The position numbers were made by a program, and so were the translations under genes. Below, in pieces: positions 34,091 to 42,205 of a stretch of 44,062 nt of DNA. Where the stretch lies: the NCBI GenBank assembly GCA_903919615.1, contig CAIXIX010000539.1, forward strand, positions 1-44,062, written 5' to 3'. The notes beneath the pieces were generated by a model. The model saw only the letters and a list, made by a program, of their open reading frames with translations, was not told the origin of the DNA and did no database searches. Every line of letters starts with the position of its first letter. Within the stretch, counting starts at the first letter, position 1. Source of the stretch: an uncultured Chthonomonas sp. (GTDB taxonomy: Bacteria > Armatimonadota > Chthonomonadetes > Chthonomonadales > Chthonomonadaceae).

Positions 34091-34456
34091 TTAGAACTGC
34101 AGGCCAGCTTCGCGGGCGCCATCCGCCAGCGCCTGGATGCGCCCATGATACTTGTAACCGCCGCGATCGAAAACGATCGTTGTTACGCCCTTGGCCTGAG
34201 CACGCTCTGCCACCAGCTTACCAACTGCGCGAGCTGCCTCGACATTGCCGCCGGATTTAAGCGTGGTACGAAGCGTGGTGTCTACCGTAGAGGCAGAAAT
34301 CAGCGTAGTGCCCGTCGTATCGTCAATAAGCTGCGCGTAAATATGCTGGATGCTTCGAGAAACGTTGAGTCTCGGCCGCTCAGCGGTGCCGCTTACCTTA
34401 TATCGAACTCTTCGGTGCCGCTTCTTTCGAAGTAGCTCCTTATCCTGTAACTTCAT
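34091..34456 (-). CDS. rplR: 50S ribosomal protein L18 (uL18)
   Basis: L18 binds 5S rRNA and mediates its attachment to 23S rRNA. The 121-residue protein has [20 protein letters not shown], the [20 protein letters not shown] strand pair, and the C-terminal [20 protein letters not shown] ending AREAGLQF. The basic N-terminal arm contacts 5S RNA. An internal promoter and hairpin in the 139-nt spacer directly precede the gene. Confidence 0.97.
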   Translation of the reverse strand: MKLQDKELLRKKRHRRVRYKVSGTAERPRLNVSRSIQHIYAQLIDDTTGTTLISASTVDTTLRTTLKSGGNVEAARAVGKLVAERAQAKGVTTIVFDRGGYKYHGRIQALADGAREAGLQF

Positions 34457-34595
34457 TAGTAATGGTTTCCTCTCGCGTTGGATTGCCGACCCAACGCACT
34501 ATGCCATCTTTTGGATGTATCGTCGCGAGGGCTATTATACCATAGCGAGGCGCAGCCGACCCGGTAAGAGTCGACTGCACGCAAGCTGTGATAAA
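34457..34595 (-). promoter_or_regulatory. rplF-rplR spacer: internal promoter and GTCGGCAAT hairpin
   Basis: On the minus strand TGGTATAAT (hexamer 34539-34534) is an extended -10 element without a clear -35. About 37 nt downstream, GCGTTGG (34497-34491) pairs with CCAACGC (34481-34475) around the loop GTCGGCAAT. AGAGGAAA and the rplR ATG follow within 20 nt. The loop is identical to that in the rplE leader. Confidence 0.65.
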
Positions 34596-35171
34596 TTACT
34601 TCTTACCCTTGCCGCCCTTACCGCCAGCCTTACCCTGCTTGCGGCGCACAACTTCGCCCTTGTATCGAATCCCCTTGCCTTTGTATGGCTCGGGTTTGCG
34701 AAGCTTGCGAATTTCCGCGGCGGTCTGACCCACGCGCTCTTTGTCAATACCCGTAATCGTAACAACCGGGTTTCTGCTCTGGGGATCCGTCGCTACGCTA
34801 AAGTCAATACCATCGCGCGGCATAACTTCCACAGGATGCGAGAATCCAACGCTCAACTGGAGCGTCTTTCCCGACATCGTTGCACGAAAACCAACTCCGA
34901 TGACTTCAAGCTGACGGGTGTATCCGTTGTTTACGCCCTCGATCATATTCGCGACGAGAGTGCGAGTTAGACCGTGCAGAGAACGATGTTCTTTGCTGTC
35001 GGTTGGCCGCTCAACGATAAGTTGGCCTTCCGCTTCGCGGATTGTAATATCCGGGCTGAACTGGCGTACCAGTGTGCCTTTGGCGCCCTTTACGGTTACG
35101 GTTCCATCTTCATTAGATGTAAGTGTAACTCCCTTGGGCAGTACAATTGGCCGTCTGCCAATTCGTGACAT
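34596..35171 (-). CDS. rplF: 50S ribosomal protein L6 (uL6)
   Basis: The 191-residue protein begins [20 protein letters not shown] and carries the two repeated L6 domains. The C-terminal signature is [20 protein letters not shown] followed by a Gly/Lys tail about ten residues longer than usual. L6 sits near the sarcin-ricin loop where elongation factors act. It follows rpsH after 73 nt. Confidence 0.97.
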   Translation of the reverse strand: MSRIGRRPIVLPKGVTLTSNEDGTVTVKGAKGTLVRQFSPDITIREAEGQLIVERPTDSKEHRSLHGLTRTLVANMIEGVNNGYTRQLEVIGVGFRATMSGKTLQLSVGFSHPVEVMPRDGIDFSVATDPQSRNPVVTITGIDKERVGQTAAEIRKLRKPEPYKGKGIRYKGEVVRRKQGKAGGKGGKGKK

Positions 35172-35244
35172 TGCTTAAACCTTTCGTGTGTTCGGTGATT
35201 GAGCCACGGCTGTTAAGCCGGCTTTTCCCGCATGGTGGCCAGGA
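35172..35244 (-). promoter_or_regulatory. rplF leader hairpin
   Basis: In the minus transcript GCCAC (35239-35235) can pair with GTGGC (35207-35203), and inside it GGCT (35219-35216) with AGCC (35211-35208). The stems are short, so this is only a candidate. Confidence 0.35.
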
Positions 35245-35646
35245 TCAGTACACGTAGCAGAGAACTTCGCCTCCGACGCCTTTTCTGCGCGCCTCGCGAT
35301 CGGTCATCAATCCCTGCGACGTGGAAAGGATCGCGATTCCCAGTCCGCGAAGTACGCGAGGAATCTCTTCTTTGCCACAGTAAACGCGAAGTCCTGGCTT
35401 GCTGACACGCTTGAGGTCAGTAATTACCTTCTCGCGCTTGGCGCCGTACTTCAGGACGATCTTAATCTTGTCCTGGGGCGTCTGCTTGATAACTTCAAAA
35501 CCTTTAATGAACCCTTCTCGGTGAAGGATCTTTGTGATTTCGATCTTAAGTCTCGACGACGAGATTTCCAAAGAATCGTGATTTGCTCGGTTTGCGTTGC
35601 GAATTCTGGTGAGGAGATCTGCGACGGGATCCGTTGTATATGCCAT
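35245..35646 (-). CDS. rpsH: 30S ribosomal protein S8 (uS8)
   Basis: The 133-residue protein opens [20 protein letters not shown] and has the C-terminal signature [20 protein letters not shown] followed by [14 protein letters not shown]8 binds 16S rRNA helix 21 and in E. coli represses the spc operon by binding mRNA near rplE. It follows rpsZ after 12 nt. Confidence 0.97.
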   Translation of the reverse strand: MAYTTDPVADLLTRIRNANRANHDSLEISSSRLKIEITKILHREGFIKGFEVIKQTPQDKIKIVLKYGAKREKVITDLKRVSKPGLRVYCGKEEIPRVLRGLGIAILSTSQGLMTDREARRKGVGGEVLCYVY

Positions 35647-35658
35647 TGTGCTTCTCCC

Positions 35659-35844
35659 TTACCAGCTCGACTTTGTAACGCCCGGAATAAGCCCACGGAG
35701 CGCTAATTCTCGGAAGCAGATTCTGCAGATACCAAAGCGTCGAATAACACCACGCGGGCGTCCGCAGCAGTTGCAGCGAGTATATGCGCGGACCGCATAC
35801 TTCGGCTTGCGCTTCTGCTTTTCAATCAGTGCCTGTTTTGCCAA
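35659..35844 (-). CDS. rpsZ: 30S ribosomal protein S14, zinc type (uS14)
   Basis: The 61-residue product is the short zinc-type S14 with C24-x2-C27 and C40-x2-C43, the pattern [20 protein letters not shown] and the C-terminus [12 protein letters not shown] place the start at TTG 35844, which has GGAGG at ideal distance and gives the expected [11 protein letters not shown]-terminus; the frame extends upstream without any homology. Its leader can form two competing long helices. The gene is separated from rplE by an EF-G paralogue, which is unusual. Confidence 0.95.
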   Translation of the reverse strand: MAKQALIEKQKRKPKYAVRAYTRCNCCGRPRGVIRRFGICRICFRELALRGLIPGVTKSSW

Positions 35845-35993
35845 AAAGATCCTCCATTTAATGTCTCGGGGCTCAGCCCCTGCCGTGCAACAGCCGGTGC
35901 TGCGCGTCGATGGGTCTAAGTACAACCATTTCAGGCTGACGTACCTATCGAAAACGCAGTCACCGGCCATCGACGCCAAGAATGTACGGAGCT
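35845..35993 (-). promoter_or_regulatory. rpsZ leader with two interlocked helices
   Basis: In the minus transcript GCGUCGAUGG (35976-35967) is complementary to CCAUCGACGC (35913-35904). The next segment, CCGGUGACUGC (35966-35956), is complementary with one bulged A to GCAGCACCGG (35903-35894). The order A-B-A'-B' allows a pseudoknot or two exclusive states. GGGGC-UGA-GCCCC (35880-35868) then precedes the GGAGG site. CGGAGC/GCTCCG (35987-36004) overlaps the EF-G stop. Confidence 0.6.
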
Positions 35994-38072
35994 TTAATGC
36001 TCCGCCTCGCGCTCCTTCTTGTGGTTCGCGACGATCGTCTGTGCGATATGAGCCGGCACCTCTTCGTAATGAGAGTGCGTTGCTCCGAATGATCCACGTC
36101 CACGAGTAATGGATCGCAAATCTATCGCATATCGGAGCATTTCGGCATGCGGCACGTTGGCGGTAAGCCGGGTCTTTCCAGGTCCAGCCGACTCCGTGCC
36201 CACAATTCTTCCCCTTTTGCTGGTGAGGTCACTCATGACATCACCCAGCATCGTTTCGGGAATAAACACTTCCACAGTAAGTATTGGCTCTAGCAGCGTA
36301 GGGTTAGCCTTCGCGGCTACCGTAGTGAATCCTATCATGCCAGCCATAATAAATGCTGCTTCAGATGAATCTACGTCGTGATACGAACCGTCGTAACAGG
36401 TAACCTTAATATCGACTACCGGATATCCAGCCTGTATTCCCAACTGCATCGCCTGGTGAACGCCCTTCTCGACAGCCGGAATAAACTGTCGAGGGATAGA
36501 TCCACCAACGATAGCATCGACGTACTCATATCCATTCCCCCGGTTCGGCTCAACTCGTATCCAACAGTCTCCGAACTGTCCTCTACCGCCGGTCTGTTTC
36601 TTATGCCTGCCCTGTCCCTCAGCCTTGGTGCCAACTGTCTCTCGGTAGGGCACGCGGCGCTCAACTACTTCGAGGTTCGCGCCAAATTTCTTCATTCGTT
36701 CTACAACGATGGCAAGATGCGTCTCTCCGGATCCAGCTATAATCGTTTGTCCGGTCTCCGGATCACGATGGAACTGGAAGGCAGGGTCCGAAACCTCTAC
36801 GCGGTGCAACGCTGGCCCCATCTTGTCTTCGTCCACCTTGGATTTGGCAACAACAGCCTGCTCAAAGATCGGCGCAGCGAATTCAATCCCTTCCAATACA
36901 ATCGGGCTTCCACTATCACAAAGCGTATCGCCAGTTCTCGTGTCCGAAAGCTTGGCTGTTACACCGATGTCGCCTGCGTGGATCTCCTGAGTAATCTCCT
37001 GATCCTTGCCTCGGGCGTAGTAGATCTGGCCAACACGCTCTTCTTTGCCTCGAGAGCTGTTTAGTACAGTAGAGCCGGGCTTAAGGATCCCCGACATAAC
37101 TCGAAAGTAGCTGAGTGTTCCTAAATAGGGATCCGCAATCGTTTTAAATATCAGAGCCGATAGAGGAGCAGCATCGGTCGCAGGCCGCCGCTCGGCGGAG
37201 CCAGTTTGCGGATGGCGTCCATGAATATGTTCGATCTCGGTTGGATTTGGGAATTCATGAACGATAATATCCAGAAGATCCGTCATTCCAATATCGCGCG
37301 TCGCTGAACCACATAGCACAGGAACGACCTTGCCAGCGTCGATTCCCTCATGCAGCCCTCGCACAACCTCGTCATGCGTAAGCGTCTCACCGCTTAGAAA
37401 TTTTTCGAGTAGCTCATCATCGCCTTCTGCGGCCGATTCCACCAGAAGCTCGCGATACTTGTTGGCTTCTGAAAGCAGTTCACCCGGTATATCCGTACTG
37501 GCTATGTCTTTGCCAGCGCCAATAAAGGCTTTCATCTCGACGATGTCAATAACGCCGGAAAAATTCTCTGCGCTGCCAACAGGCAGCTGAAAGGGTGCAA
37601 TACAGTTACCATAACGATCACGCAAAAACTCAAGGATCTGTGCGAAGTCCGCATTCTCTCGATCCATTCGGTTAACAAAAACTGCGCGCGGCAGCGACCG
37701 TTCGGCTGCAAGTTCCCATGCATTTTCAAATCCGACTTCAGGCTCACTCTGAGCTGGCGTAACTAGAATCGCGGACTCAACGATAGCCATCGCGCTTGTT
37801 ACTTCGCCGCCAAAATCCAGATACCCAGGAACGTCGACAATGTTTATCTTTGCGCCATCCCACTCACAGGGGGCAAGCGCAATATTGATGCTGATGCGCC
37901 GTTTGTGCTCTTCCGAGTCAAAGTCGCAGGTGGCAGTTCCGTCATCGGTCCGACCCAGACGATCAATCTTACCGGAAACGTACAGCAGGGCTTCCGCCAG
38001 GGACGTCTTACCAGCGCCTTGATGCCCGAACAGACCTACGTTCCGGATCGAACCGATCCCGTAGCTTTTCAT
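35994..38072 (-). CDS. Elongation factor G-like GTPase (EF-G paralogue)
   Basis: The 692-residue protein has all five EF-G domains: G1 GHQGAGKT (16-23), a switch-I region with RRISI (58-62) where EF-G has RGITI, G3 DVPGY (80-84) in place of DTPGH, and G4 NRMD (134-137). The domain IV stretch [19 protein letters not shown] and C-terminal MRYAIDLRS-like end ([18 protein letters not shown]) are present. The DVPGY change removes the usual catalytic His, which places it with EF-G-like paralogues rather than the housekeeping translocase. It lies inside the spc operon between rplE and rpsZ, with a 377-nt structured spacer upstream. Its role may be ribosome recycling, tetracycline-type protection or a stress function. 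Confidence 0.9.
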   Translation of the reverse strand: MKSYGIGSIRNVGLFGHQGAGKTSLAEALLYVSGKIDRLGRTDDGTATCDFDSEEHKRRISINIALAPCEWDGAKINIVDVPGYLDFGGEVTSAMAIVESAILVTPAQSEPEVGFENAWELAAERSLPRAVFVNRMDRENADFAQILEFLRDRYGNCIAPFQLPVGSAENFSGVIDIVEMKAFIGAGKDIASTDIPGELLSEANKYRELLVESAAEGDDELLEKFLSGETLTHDEVVRGLHEGIDAGKVVPVLCGSATRDIGMTDLLDIIVHEFPNPTEIEHIHGRHPQTGSAERRPATDAAPLSALIFKTIADPYLGTLSYFRVMSGILKPGSTVLNSSRGKEERVGQIYYARGKDQEITQEIHAGDIGVTAKLSDTRTGDTLCDSGSPIVLEGIEFAAPIFEQAVVAKSKVDEDKMGPALHRVEVSDPAFQFHRDPETGQTIIAGSGETHLAIVVERMKKFGANLEVVERRVPYRETVGTKAEGQGRHKKQTGGRGQFGDCWIRVEPNRGNGYEYVDAIVGGSIPRQFIPAVEKGVHQAMQLGIQAGYPVVDIKVTCYDGSYHDVDSSEAAFIMAGMIGFTTVAAKANPTLLEPILTVEVFIPETMLGDVMSDLTSKRGRIVGTESAGPGKTRLTANVPHAEMLRYAIDLRSITRGRGSFGATHSHYEEVPAHIAQTIVANHKKEREAEH

Positions 38073-38449
38073 CGTTCACTCTCCTCGCCATTGTATTGAC
38101 TGCGCCACATTTGCATCCCCACAGGGACCACCAGTAAATCGGTAGAAATGCAGCGTTATGTCCTGTCTCGTGAAGGCCGTTCTTCTCGATACCAGTCATC
38201 GTCGTCGAGCTCAATGAACTCGGCGGCGAAGGCAGAGTATTAAGGCAATATATAGTTTTCAAAGAGGAACAGCCTCTAATCTCATCCGTTGAGATACGAA
38301 GCTATTCATGCCACGCGGAGCCAATTCCTCCGCACGTGTGCAGCACCAACGCGATAATTTGCTTGAGGTTGAACTAATCTTCAGAACCACGATGCTTTTC
38401 CTGCTCGCGGAGACAGCAAAGATCTCCGCGAGGCAGTAAACGCAATAAC
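38073..38449 (-). promoter_or_regulatory. 377-nt non-coding spacer upstream of the EF-G paralogue
   Basis: I find no gene here. Reading the minus strand, the spacer has a 10-bp perfect hairpin CTCGCGGAGA/TCTCCGCGAG (38432-38404) 18 nt after the rplE stop, then GCGGAG/CTCCGC (38333-38315, loop 7), then ATCTCA/TGAGAT (38295-38279, loop 5), then an AT-rich patch TTGAAAACTATATATTG with TTAATACT (about 38262-38236) that may be a promoter. GGCGAGGAGAG precedes the ATG. Confidence 0.5.
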
Positions 38450-39007
38450 CTACTTCGTGCGGAATGGCATTCCGAGCGCTTTAAGAAGTGCGCGGGCCTC
38501 TTCGTCCGTAGTAGCTGTGGTACAGACAATGATATCCATACCTCTTACTTTGTCGATCTTATCGTAATCGATTTCTGGGAATACTAACTGCTCCTTCATG
38601 CCCATGGCGAAATTGCCACGACCATCGAAACTGTTTGGCGAAATTCCCTGGAAGTCTCGGATACGCGCAAGCGTAATATTCACGAGTCGATCATAGAACT
38701 CATACATCTTGTCGCCGCGAAGCGTTACTTTGCAGCCGATTCTGGCGCCTTCGCGCAGCTTAAAGTTAGCGATGGACTTTCGAGCGCGAGTTACAACCGG
38801 CTTTTGTCCGGTGATAAGCGTCATATCTTTGACGGCGCCATCAAGTTCCTTCGAAGCTTCGCCCGCGCCTGTCTGGCCTGCACGGCCTACACCCATGTTC
38901 ACAACGATCTTATCGATCTTCGGAACCTGCATTACGTTTGCGTAATTGAACTGCTTGACGAGGGCAGGCACAACCTCGCTCTGATACTTTTCTTTTAATC
39001 GAGCCAT
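38450..39007 (-). CDS. rplE: 50S ribosomal protein L5 (uL5)
   Basis: L5 binds 5S rRNA and contacts P-site tRNA and the S13 bridge. The 185-residue protein shows [40 protein letters not shown], the [20 protein letters not shown] loop, and the C-terminus [20 protein letters not shown]. It follows rplX after a 110-nt spacer with a 12-bp hairpin and a second hairpin shared with the rplR leader. Confidence 0.97.
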   Translation of the reverse strand: MARLKEKYQSEVVPALVKQFNYANVMQVPKIDKIVVNMGVGRAGQTGAGEASKELDGAVKDMTLITGQKPVVTRARKSIANFKLREGARIGCKVTLRGDKMYEFYDRLVNITLARIRDFQGISPNSFDGRGNFAMGMKEQLVFPEIDYDKIDKVRGMDIIVCTTATTDEEARALLKALGMPFRTK

Positions 39008-39117
39008 TCTTCTTCTATCTTCCAGTTCCCATAAATTCGCCGATTGCCGACCGGCGAGGGGGAGAGATTATCTCCGGGCCGCACAGAGTATACACTATGC
39101 GACCCGAGAATTTGTAA
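39008..39117 (-). promoter_or_regulatory. Structured rplE leader with GTCGGCAAT hairpin
   Basis: In the minus transcript CGGGUCGCAUAG (39106-39095) pairs with CUGUGCGGCCCG (39086-39075) over 12 bp with two G-U wobbles. The 8-nt loop contains TATACT (39092-39087), a possible -10. Downstream, TCGCCG (39057-39052) pairs with CGGCGA (39042-39037) around the loop GTCGGCAAT, 30 nt before the rplE ATG. Confidence 0.65.
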
Positions 39118-39522
39118 CTAATCGAGCGACTTGCCGCATTCAGGATGCTTGCATACGCGATACTTGCGTCGCGACAGCTTCTCATCGCCCTCTTTGTAAG
39201 CATAGCCTACGCGCGTTGGGCGCTTGCAGGCAGGGCATACGACCATCACCTTGCTAACAAAGAGAGGAGCCTCTGTCTCAAGACGTCCACCCTTGATAAC
39301 TCGGTTAGCGCCCGCTGCGCCAGCGCGATTGCTGGGCTTATCCTTGGTATGCTTGACTGTGATGTTCGCGCCTTTGACGACGACTTTGTTCTCTCTGGGA
39401 TGAGCGGAAAGAACCTCGCCGCGAGTGCCTACATCTTTACCGGAGATAACTTCTACGGTATCGCCCTTCTTTACCTTGAGCTTTACGGGCTCTTCGGGCT
39501 TACTTGGCTTTGGACGTGGCAT
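39118..39522 (-). CDS. rplX: 50S ribosomal protein L24 (uL24) with zinc ribbon
   Basis: The 134-residue protein has the KOW motif [20 protein letters not shown] and [16 protein letters not shown]. The C-terminus adds [20 protein letters not shown] and [11 protein letters not shown], a four-Cys zinc ribbon seen in L24 of many thermophiles and Terrabacteria. The start follows the rplN stop after 2 nt, with GGAGG located inside the end of rplN. Confidence 0.96.
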   Translation of the reverse strand: MPRPKPSKPEEPVKLKVKKGDTVEVISGKDVGTRGEVLSAHPRENKVVVKGANITVKHTKDKPSNRAGAAGANRVIKGGRLETEAPLFVSKVMVVCPACKRPTRVGYAYKEGDEKLSRRKYRVCKHPECGKSLD

Positions 39523-39524
39523 AG

Positions 39525-39896
39525 TTACAGTACCTCCGGCGCGAGCGACACGATTCTCATGAAGTCGCGCTCTCGCAGTTCGCGAGCGACGGGACCGAAG
39601 ATACGCGTTCCTCGCGGGTTCTGATCGCGTTTGTCAATTACGACGGCAGCGTTATCATCGAAGCGCAGAACCGAACCGTCTTTGCGGCGGATTGGCTGCC
39701 GGGTTCGAACAACGACGCATGTAACTACATCGCTCTTCTTGACAGTCTGGTTCGGGGTAGCGGATTTGACTACGCCGATAATAATATCGCCGACGTAGGC
39801 ATACCGGGCATTCGAGCCTTTCATAACTCGGATGCACATTATTTCTCGCGCGCCAGAGTTATCGGCGCATTTCATTCTGGTGTAAGGTTGGATCAT
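39525..39896 (-). CDS. rplN: 50S ribosomal protein L14 (uL14)
   Basis: The 123-residue protein starts [20 protein letters not shown] and has [20 protein letters not shown] and [20 protein letters not shown], all L14 hallmarks. L14 contacts the 30S subunit at bridge B8. Length is normal, and it follows rpsQ after 19 nt. Confidence 0.97.
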   Translation of the reverse strand: MIQPYTRMKCADNSGAREIMCIRVMKGSNARYAYVGDIIIGVVKSATPNQTVKKSDVVTCVVVRTRQPIRRKDGSVLRFDDNAAVVIDKRDQNPRGTRIFGPVARELRERDFMRIVSLAPEVL

Positions 39897-39915
39897 CTTA
39901 GCTCTCCGAAGCTCC

Positions 39916-40419
39916 TTATTTGGCCTTTTCGACGATCCGCACTACGCGCCACCGCTTCTCGCGAGAGAGCGGACGCGTCTCCATGATCTCGACAGTATCG
40001 CCTTCACCGCATGAGTTTTCCTCATCGTGGGCTTTAAACTTGGTAGTTCTCTTAAGAAACTTTCCGTAAAGCGGGTGTCGCTCTCGGCTCTCGACAGCAA
40101 CAACAACGGTCTTCTCCATTTTGCTGCTTACGACCTTGCCAACACGCACCTTGCGGCGTCCGCGTACTGGAGCTGGCTCTGCACCAAAGTCGATGACATC
40201 GATCTGGGGCGCGGCCGGTTCTACTACAGGCGCTGCTGCGCGATCGGCTTTAACTCGCGTTGCCTTTACGGGAGCAGGCGCTGGTTCTGCAACCGGCTCT
40301 GGTTCTGCAACCGGCGCTTCTTCTGTTGCTTCAACAGCGACGGGCTCAACTACTGCTGCTTCGATCGGCTCCACTGCGCTCGTCTCCGCTGGATCAGTTT
40401 GGGTTATCTCATCGGACAT
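39916..40419 (-). CDS. rpsQ: 30S ribosomal protein S17 (uS17) with acidic N-arm
   Basis: Residues 86-167 are a normal S17 OB fold ([60 protein letters not shown]). The first 85 residues are an Ala/Pro/Glu/Val-rich arm with repeated EPV and AEP units, so the protein is twice the usual length of about 85. The ATG directly follows rpmC by 3 nt, and there is no other start close to the core. The arm is probably disordered. Confidence 0.94.
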   Translation of the reverse strand: MSDEITQTDPAETSAVEPIEAAVVEPVAVEATEEAPVAEPEPVAEPAPAPVKATRVKADRAAAPVVEPAAPQIDVIDFGAEPAPVRGRRKVRVGKVVSSKMEKTVVVAVESRERHPLYGKFLKRTTKFKAHDEENSCGEGDTVEIMETRPLSREKRWRVVRIVEKAK

Positions 40420-40422
40420 AGG

Positions 40423-40653
40423 TTAGTTCGCCTCTTTCTGCGCTGTCAGTTCTCGCTCCCGCAGAATGGTAAGAGCACGCGCAATCTGCTTTCGTGCAGC
40501 ACGAATTGCCGCCGTGTTGTCAAGCTGCCGCATAGCGTGTCGCCTTCGGTAGCTGTACAGAAGTTCGCGCTGGGCAGCAATCTCCCCGTGAAGCTGAGCA
40601 TCGTCCATCTCGCGCAGCTGCTGGCGAATCTGTGTTTGTTTAAGCTCGGCCAT
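40423..40653 (-). CDS. rpmC: 50S ribosomal protein L29 (uL29)
   Basis: The 76-residue helical hairpin protein has [20 protein letters not shown], the [20 protein letters not shown] segment, and [21 protein letters not shown]29 sits at the peptide exit tunnel. I choose ATG 40653, six bases after GGAGG; an ATG two codons earlier abuts that site. The start and its ribosome binding site lie inside the acidic tail of rplP, overlapping it by 14 bases. Confidence 0.95.
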   Translation of the reverse strand: MAELKQTQIRQQLREMDDAQLHGEIAAQRELLYSYRRRHAMRQLDNTAAIRAARKQIARALTILRERELTAQKEAN

Positions 40654-41158
40654 CAGCATCCTCCACAGAATCGGCGATCTCTACACCCTCAGCCAATTCA
40701 ACATCATCTACTTCGATATCATCAGCTGCGAGATCTGCATTGGCAGGAGCGGCTGCACGAAGGACAAAACGAGTCTCGATCGGGAGCTTATGCGATGCAA
40801 GTCGCATCGCTTCTCGGGCCTTTGCCTCGTCGACACCCGCTAGCTCAAAGAGAATGCGACCTGGCTTAACGACGGCGACCCATCCATCCGGAGCGCCTTT
40901 TCCAGAACCCATGCGCGTTTCTGCGGGCTTTTTGGTAAACGGCTTATCCGGGAAAATGCGGATCCAGATCTTACCGCCTCTGCGGATGTACCTGTTAATT
41001 GCAATTCTCGCGGATTCAATCTGATTGGCAGTCATCCAGCAAGACTCCATAGCCTGCAGTCCGTACTCGCCAAAACTGACCACGGTTCCGCCGGATGCTT
41101 TTCCTGCTCGGCGGCCGCGATGCTGCTTTCTGTGTTTGACGCGCTTTGGCATCAACAT
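40640..41158 (-). CDS. rplP: 50S ribosomal protein L16 (uL16) with acidic tail
   Basis: The N-terminal 135 residues are standard L16 ([80 protein letters not shown]). L16 lies near the A site and matures late in 50S assembly. About 37 further residues are Ala/Asp/Glu/Val-rich ([20 protein letters not shown]), which is unusual. The tail's coding sequence also holds the rpmC ribosome binding site. Confidence 0.95.
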   Translation of the reverse strand: MLMPKRVKHRKQHRGRRAGKASGGTVVSFGEYGLQAMESCWMTANQIESARIAINRYIRRGGKIWIRIFPDKPFTKKPAETRMGSGKGAPDGWVAVVKPGRILFELAGVDEAKAREAMRLASHKLPIETRFVLRAAAPANADLAADDIEVDDVELAEGVEIADSVEDADGRA

Positions 41159-41290
41159 GTTGAACTCTCCTCCATAGAGCGCCTTTAGATTCGCATAATG
41201 ATGCGAATTCCCTGGCGCCGGCCGTCGCCGCTTATGCGGCGACGTGGGACGCAGCCTTATCCTGAGAACAGGATACTTATGACGGTCGGA
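41159..41290 (-). promoter_or_regulatory. rpsC-rplP spacer with three perfect hairpins
   Basis: Three tandem hairpins each have a 4-nt loop: 41258-41275 (7 bp, TATCCTG/CAGGATA), 41223-41244 (9 bp, CGTCGCCGC/GCGGCGACG) and 41189-41208 (8 bp, ATTCGCAT/ATGCGAAT). GGAGGAGAG and the rplP start follow. None has a T tract. Confidence 0.7.
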
Positions 41291-42205
41291 TTACGACGCG
41301 TCACCACCTTCTTGTGGAGCGCGTGCTGGACGCGGTCCGCCAGAGAAGCCACCGCGGCCTCCGCCGCCGCCGCTTCCACCACGGCCGCCACCACCACCAC
41401 CACGGCCGCCACGGCCGCCACCAGGACCGCCACGCCTGTCGCCACCGCGATCAGATCGCTCGCCGGATCGGTCTGGTCTGCCTTCGCCACGAGCCTGGCG
41501 CGGAACTTCTGGCTCCGATTGTCTCGGCTGGCCGGGAAGAACATCACCTTTATAGATCCAGACTTTGATTCCGATATTGCCATAGGTTGTGGCAGCCTCG
41601 GCAAAGCCGTAGTCGATATCGGCTCGGATTGTATGCAGCGGGATCTTGCCCTGTCGATCCTGCTCCTTACGCGCCATTTCTGCACCCGCAAGTCTGCCGG
41701 AACACATAATTCTGATACCACGAATCCCGAGCTTCATGGAGCGGAGAATTGCCTGTCGCATTGCGCGCTTGTAAGCGATTCTCTTTTCGATCTGCTGCGC
41801 AATCGACTCAGCAACAAGCTGAGCATCAATATCAGGATGGCGGATCTCCATCACGTTTACATGGACCTGCTTCTTGGTCAGCGCTTCCAGAGCATTCTTG
41901 AGGTCTTCGACCCCTTTGCCCTGTCGGCCGATGATCATACCAGGCTTTGCGGTGTGAAGCGTAACCTTAACCCTGTTACCCGCGCGCTCGATCTCAACGC
42001 GAGCGATCGCGGCGGAGCTGAGTGCACGCTGGAGGCTCGCAATGCTCTTCTTGGCTGTATCGCTGTCTGTTCCTTTGATGAACCGACGGATCTTCCAGTC
42101 CTCGTAAAGCGCATCGGCAAAAGACCGCTGAGGCAGATACCATTTGCTGTCCCAATCGCGGATTACGCCGACGCGAAATCCAATCGGGTGAACTTTATGT
42201 CCCAA
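41291..42205 (-). CDS. rpsC: 30S ribosomal protein S3 (uS3) with RGG tail
   Basis: Residues 1 to about 215 are normal S3: [20 protein letters not shown], the KH domain with [18 protein letters not shown], and [20 protein letters not shown] with [21 protein letters not shown]3 lines the mRNA entry channel. The last 85 residues form an Arg/Gly-rich RGG-like tail ([15 protein letters not shown]) and make the protein 304 residues long. The tail is coded by repetitive CCA/CCG/CCN-rich sequence on the plus strand. The leader carries a 12-bp hairpin. Confidence 0.95.
   Translation of the reverse strand: MGHKVHPIGFRVGVIRDWDSKWYLPQRSFADALYEDWKIRRFIKGTDSDTAKKSIASLQRALSSAAIARVEIERAGNRVKVTLHTAKPGMIIGRQGKGVEDLKNALEALTKKQVHVNVMEIRHPDIDAQLVAESIAQQIEKRIAYKRAMRQAILRSMKLGIRGIRIMCSGRLAGAEMARKEQDRQGKIPLHTIRADIDYGFAEAATTYGNIGIKVWIYKGDVLPGQPRQSEPEVPRQARGEGRPDRSGERSDRGGDRRGGPGGGRGGRGGGGGGRGGSGGGGGRGGFSGGPRPARAPQEGGDAS

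Noticed and set aside
38008-38262. 84-codon minus-strand frame overlapping the EF-G paralogue start
   Set aside because: It has no ribosome binding site or homology, and it overlaps the strong start of the EF-G-like gene in another frame.
39190-39290. Zinc ribbon on L24 as a novelty
   Set aside because: A four-Cys C-terminal ribbon is known in L24 of many thermophiles and Terrabacteria.
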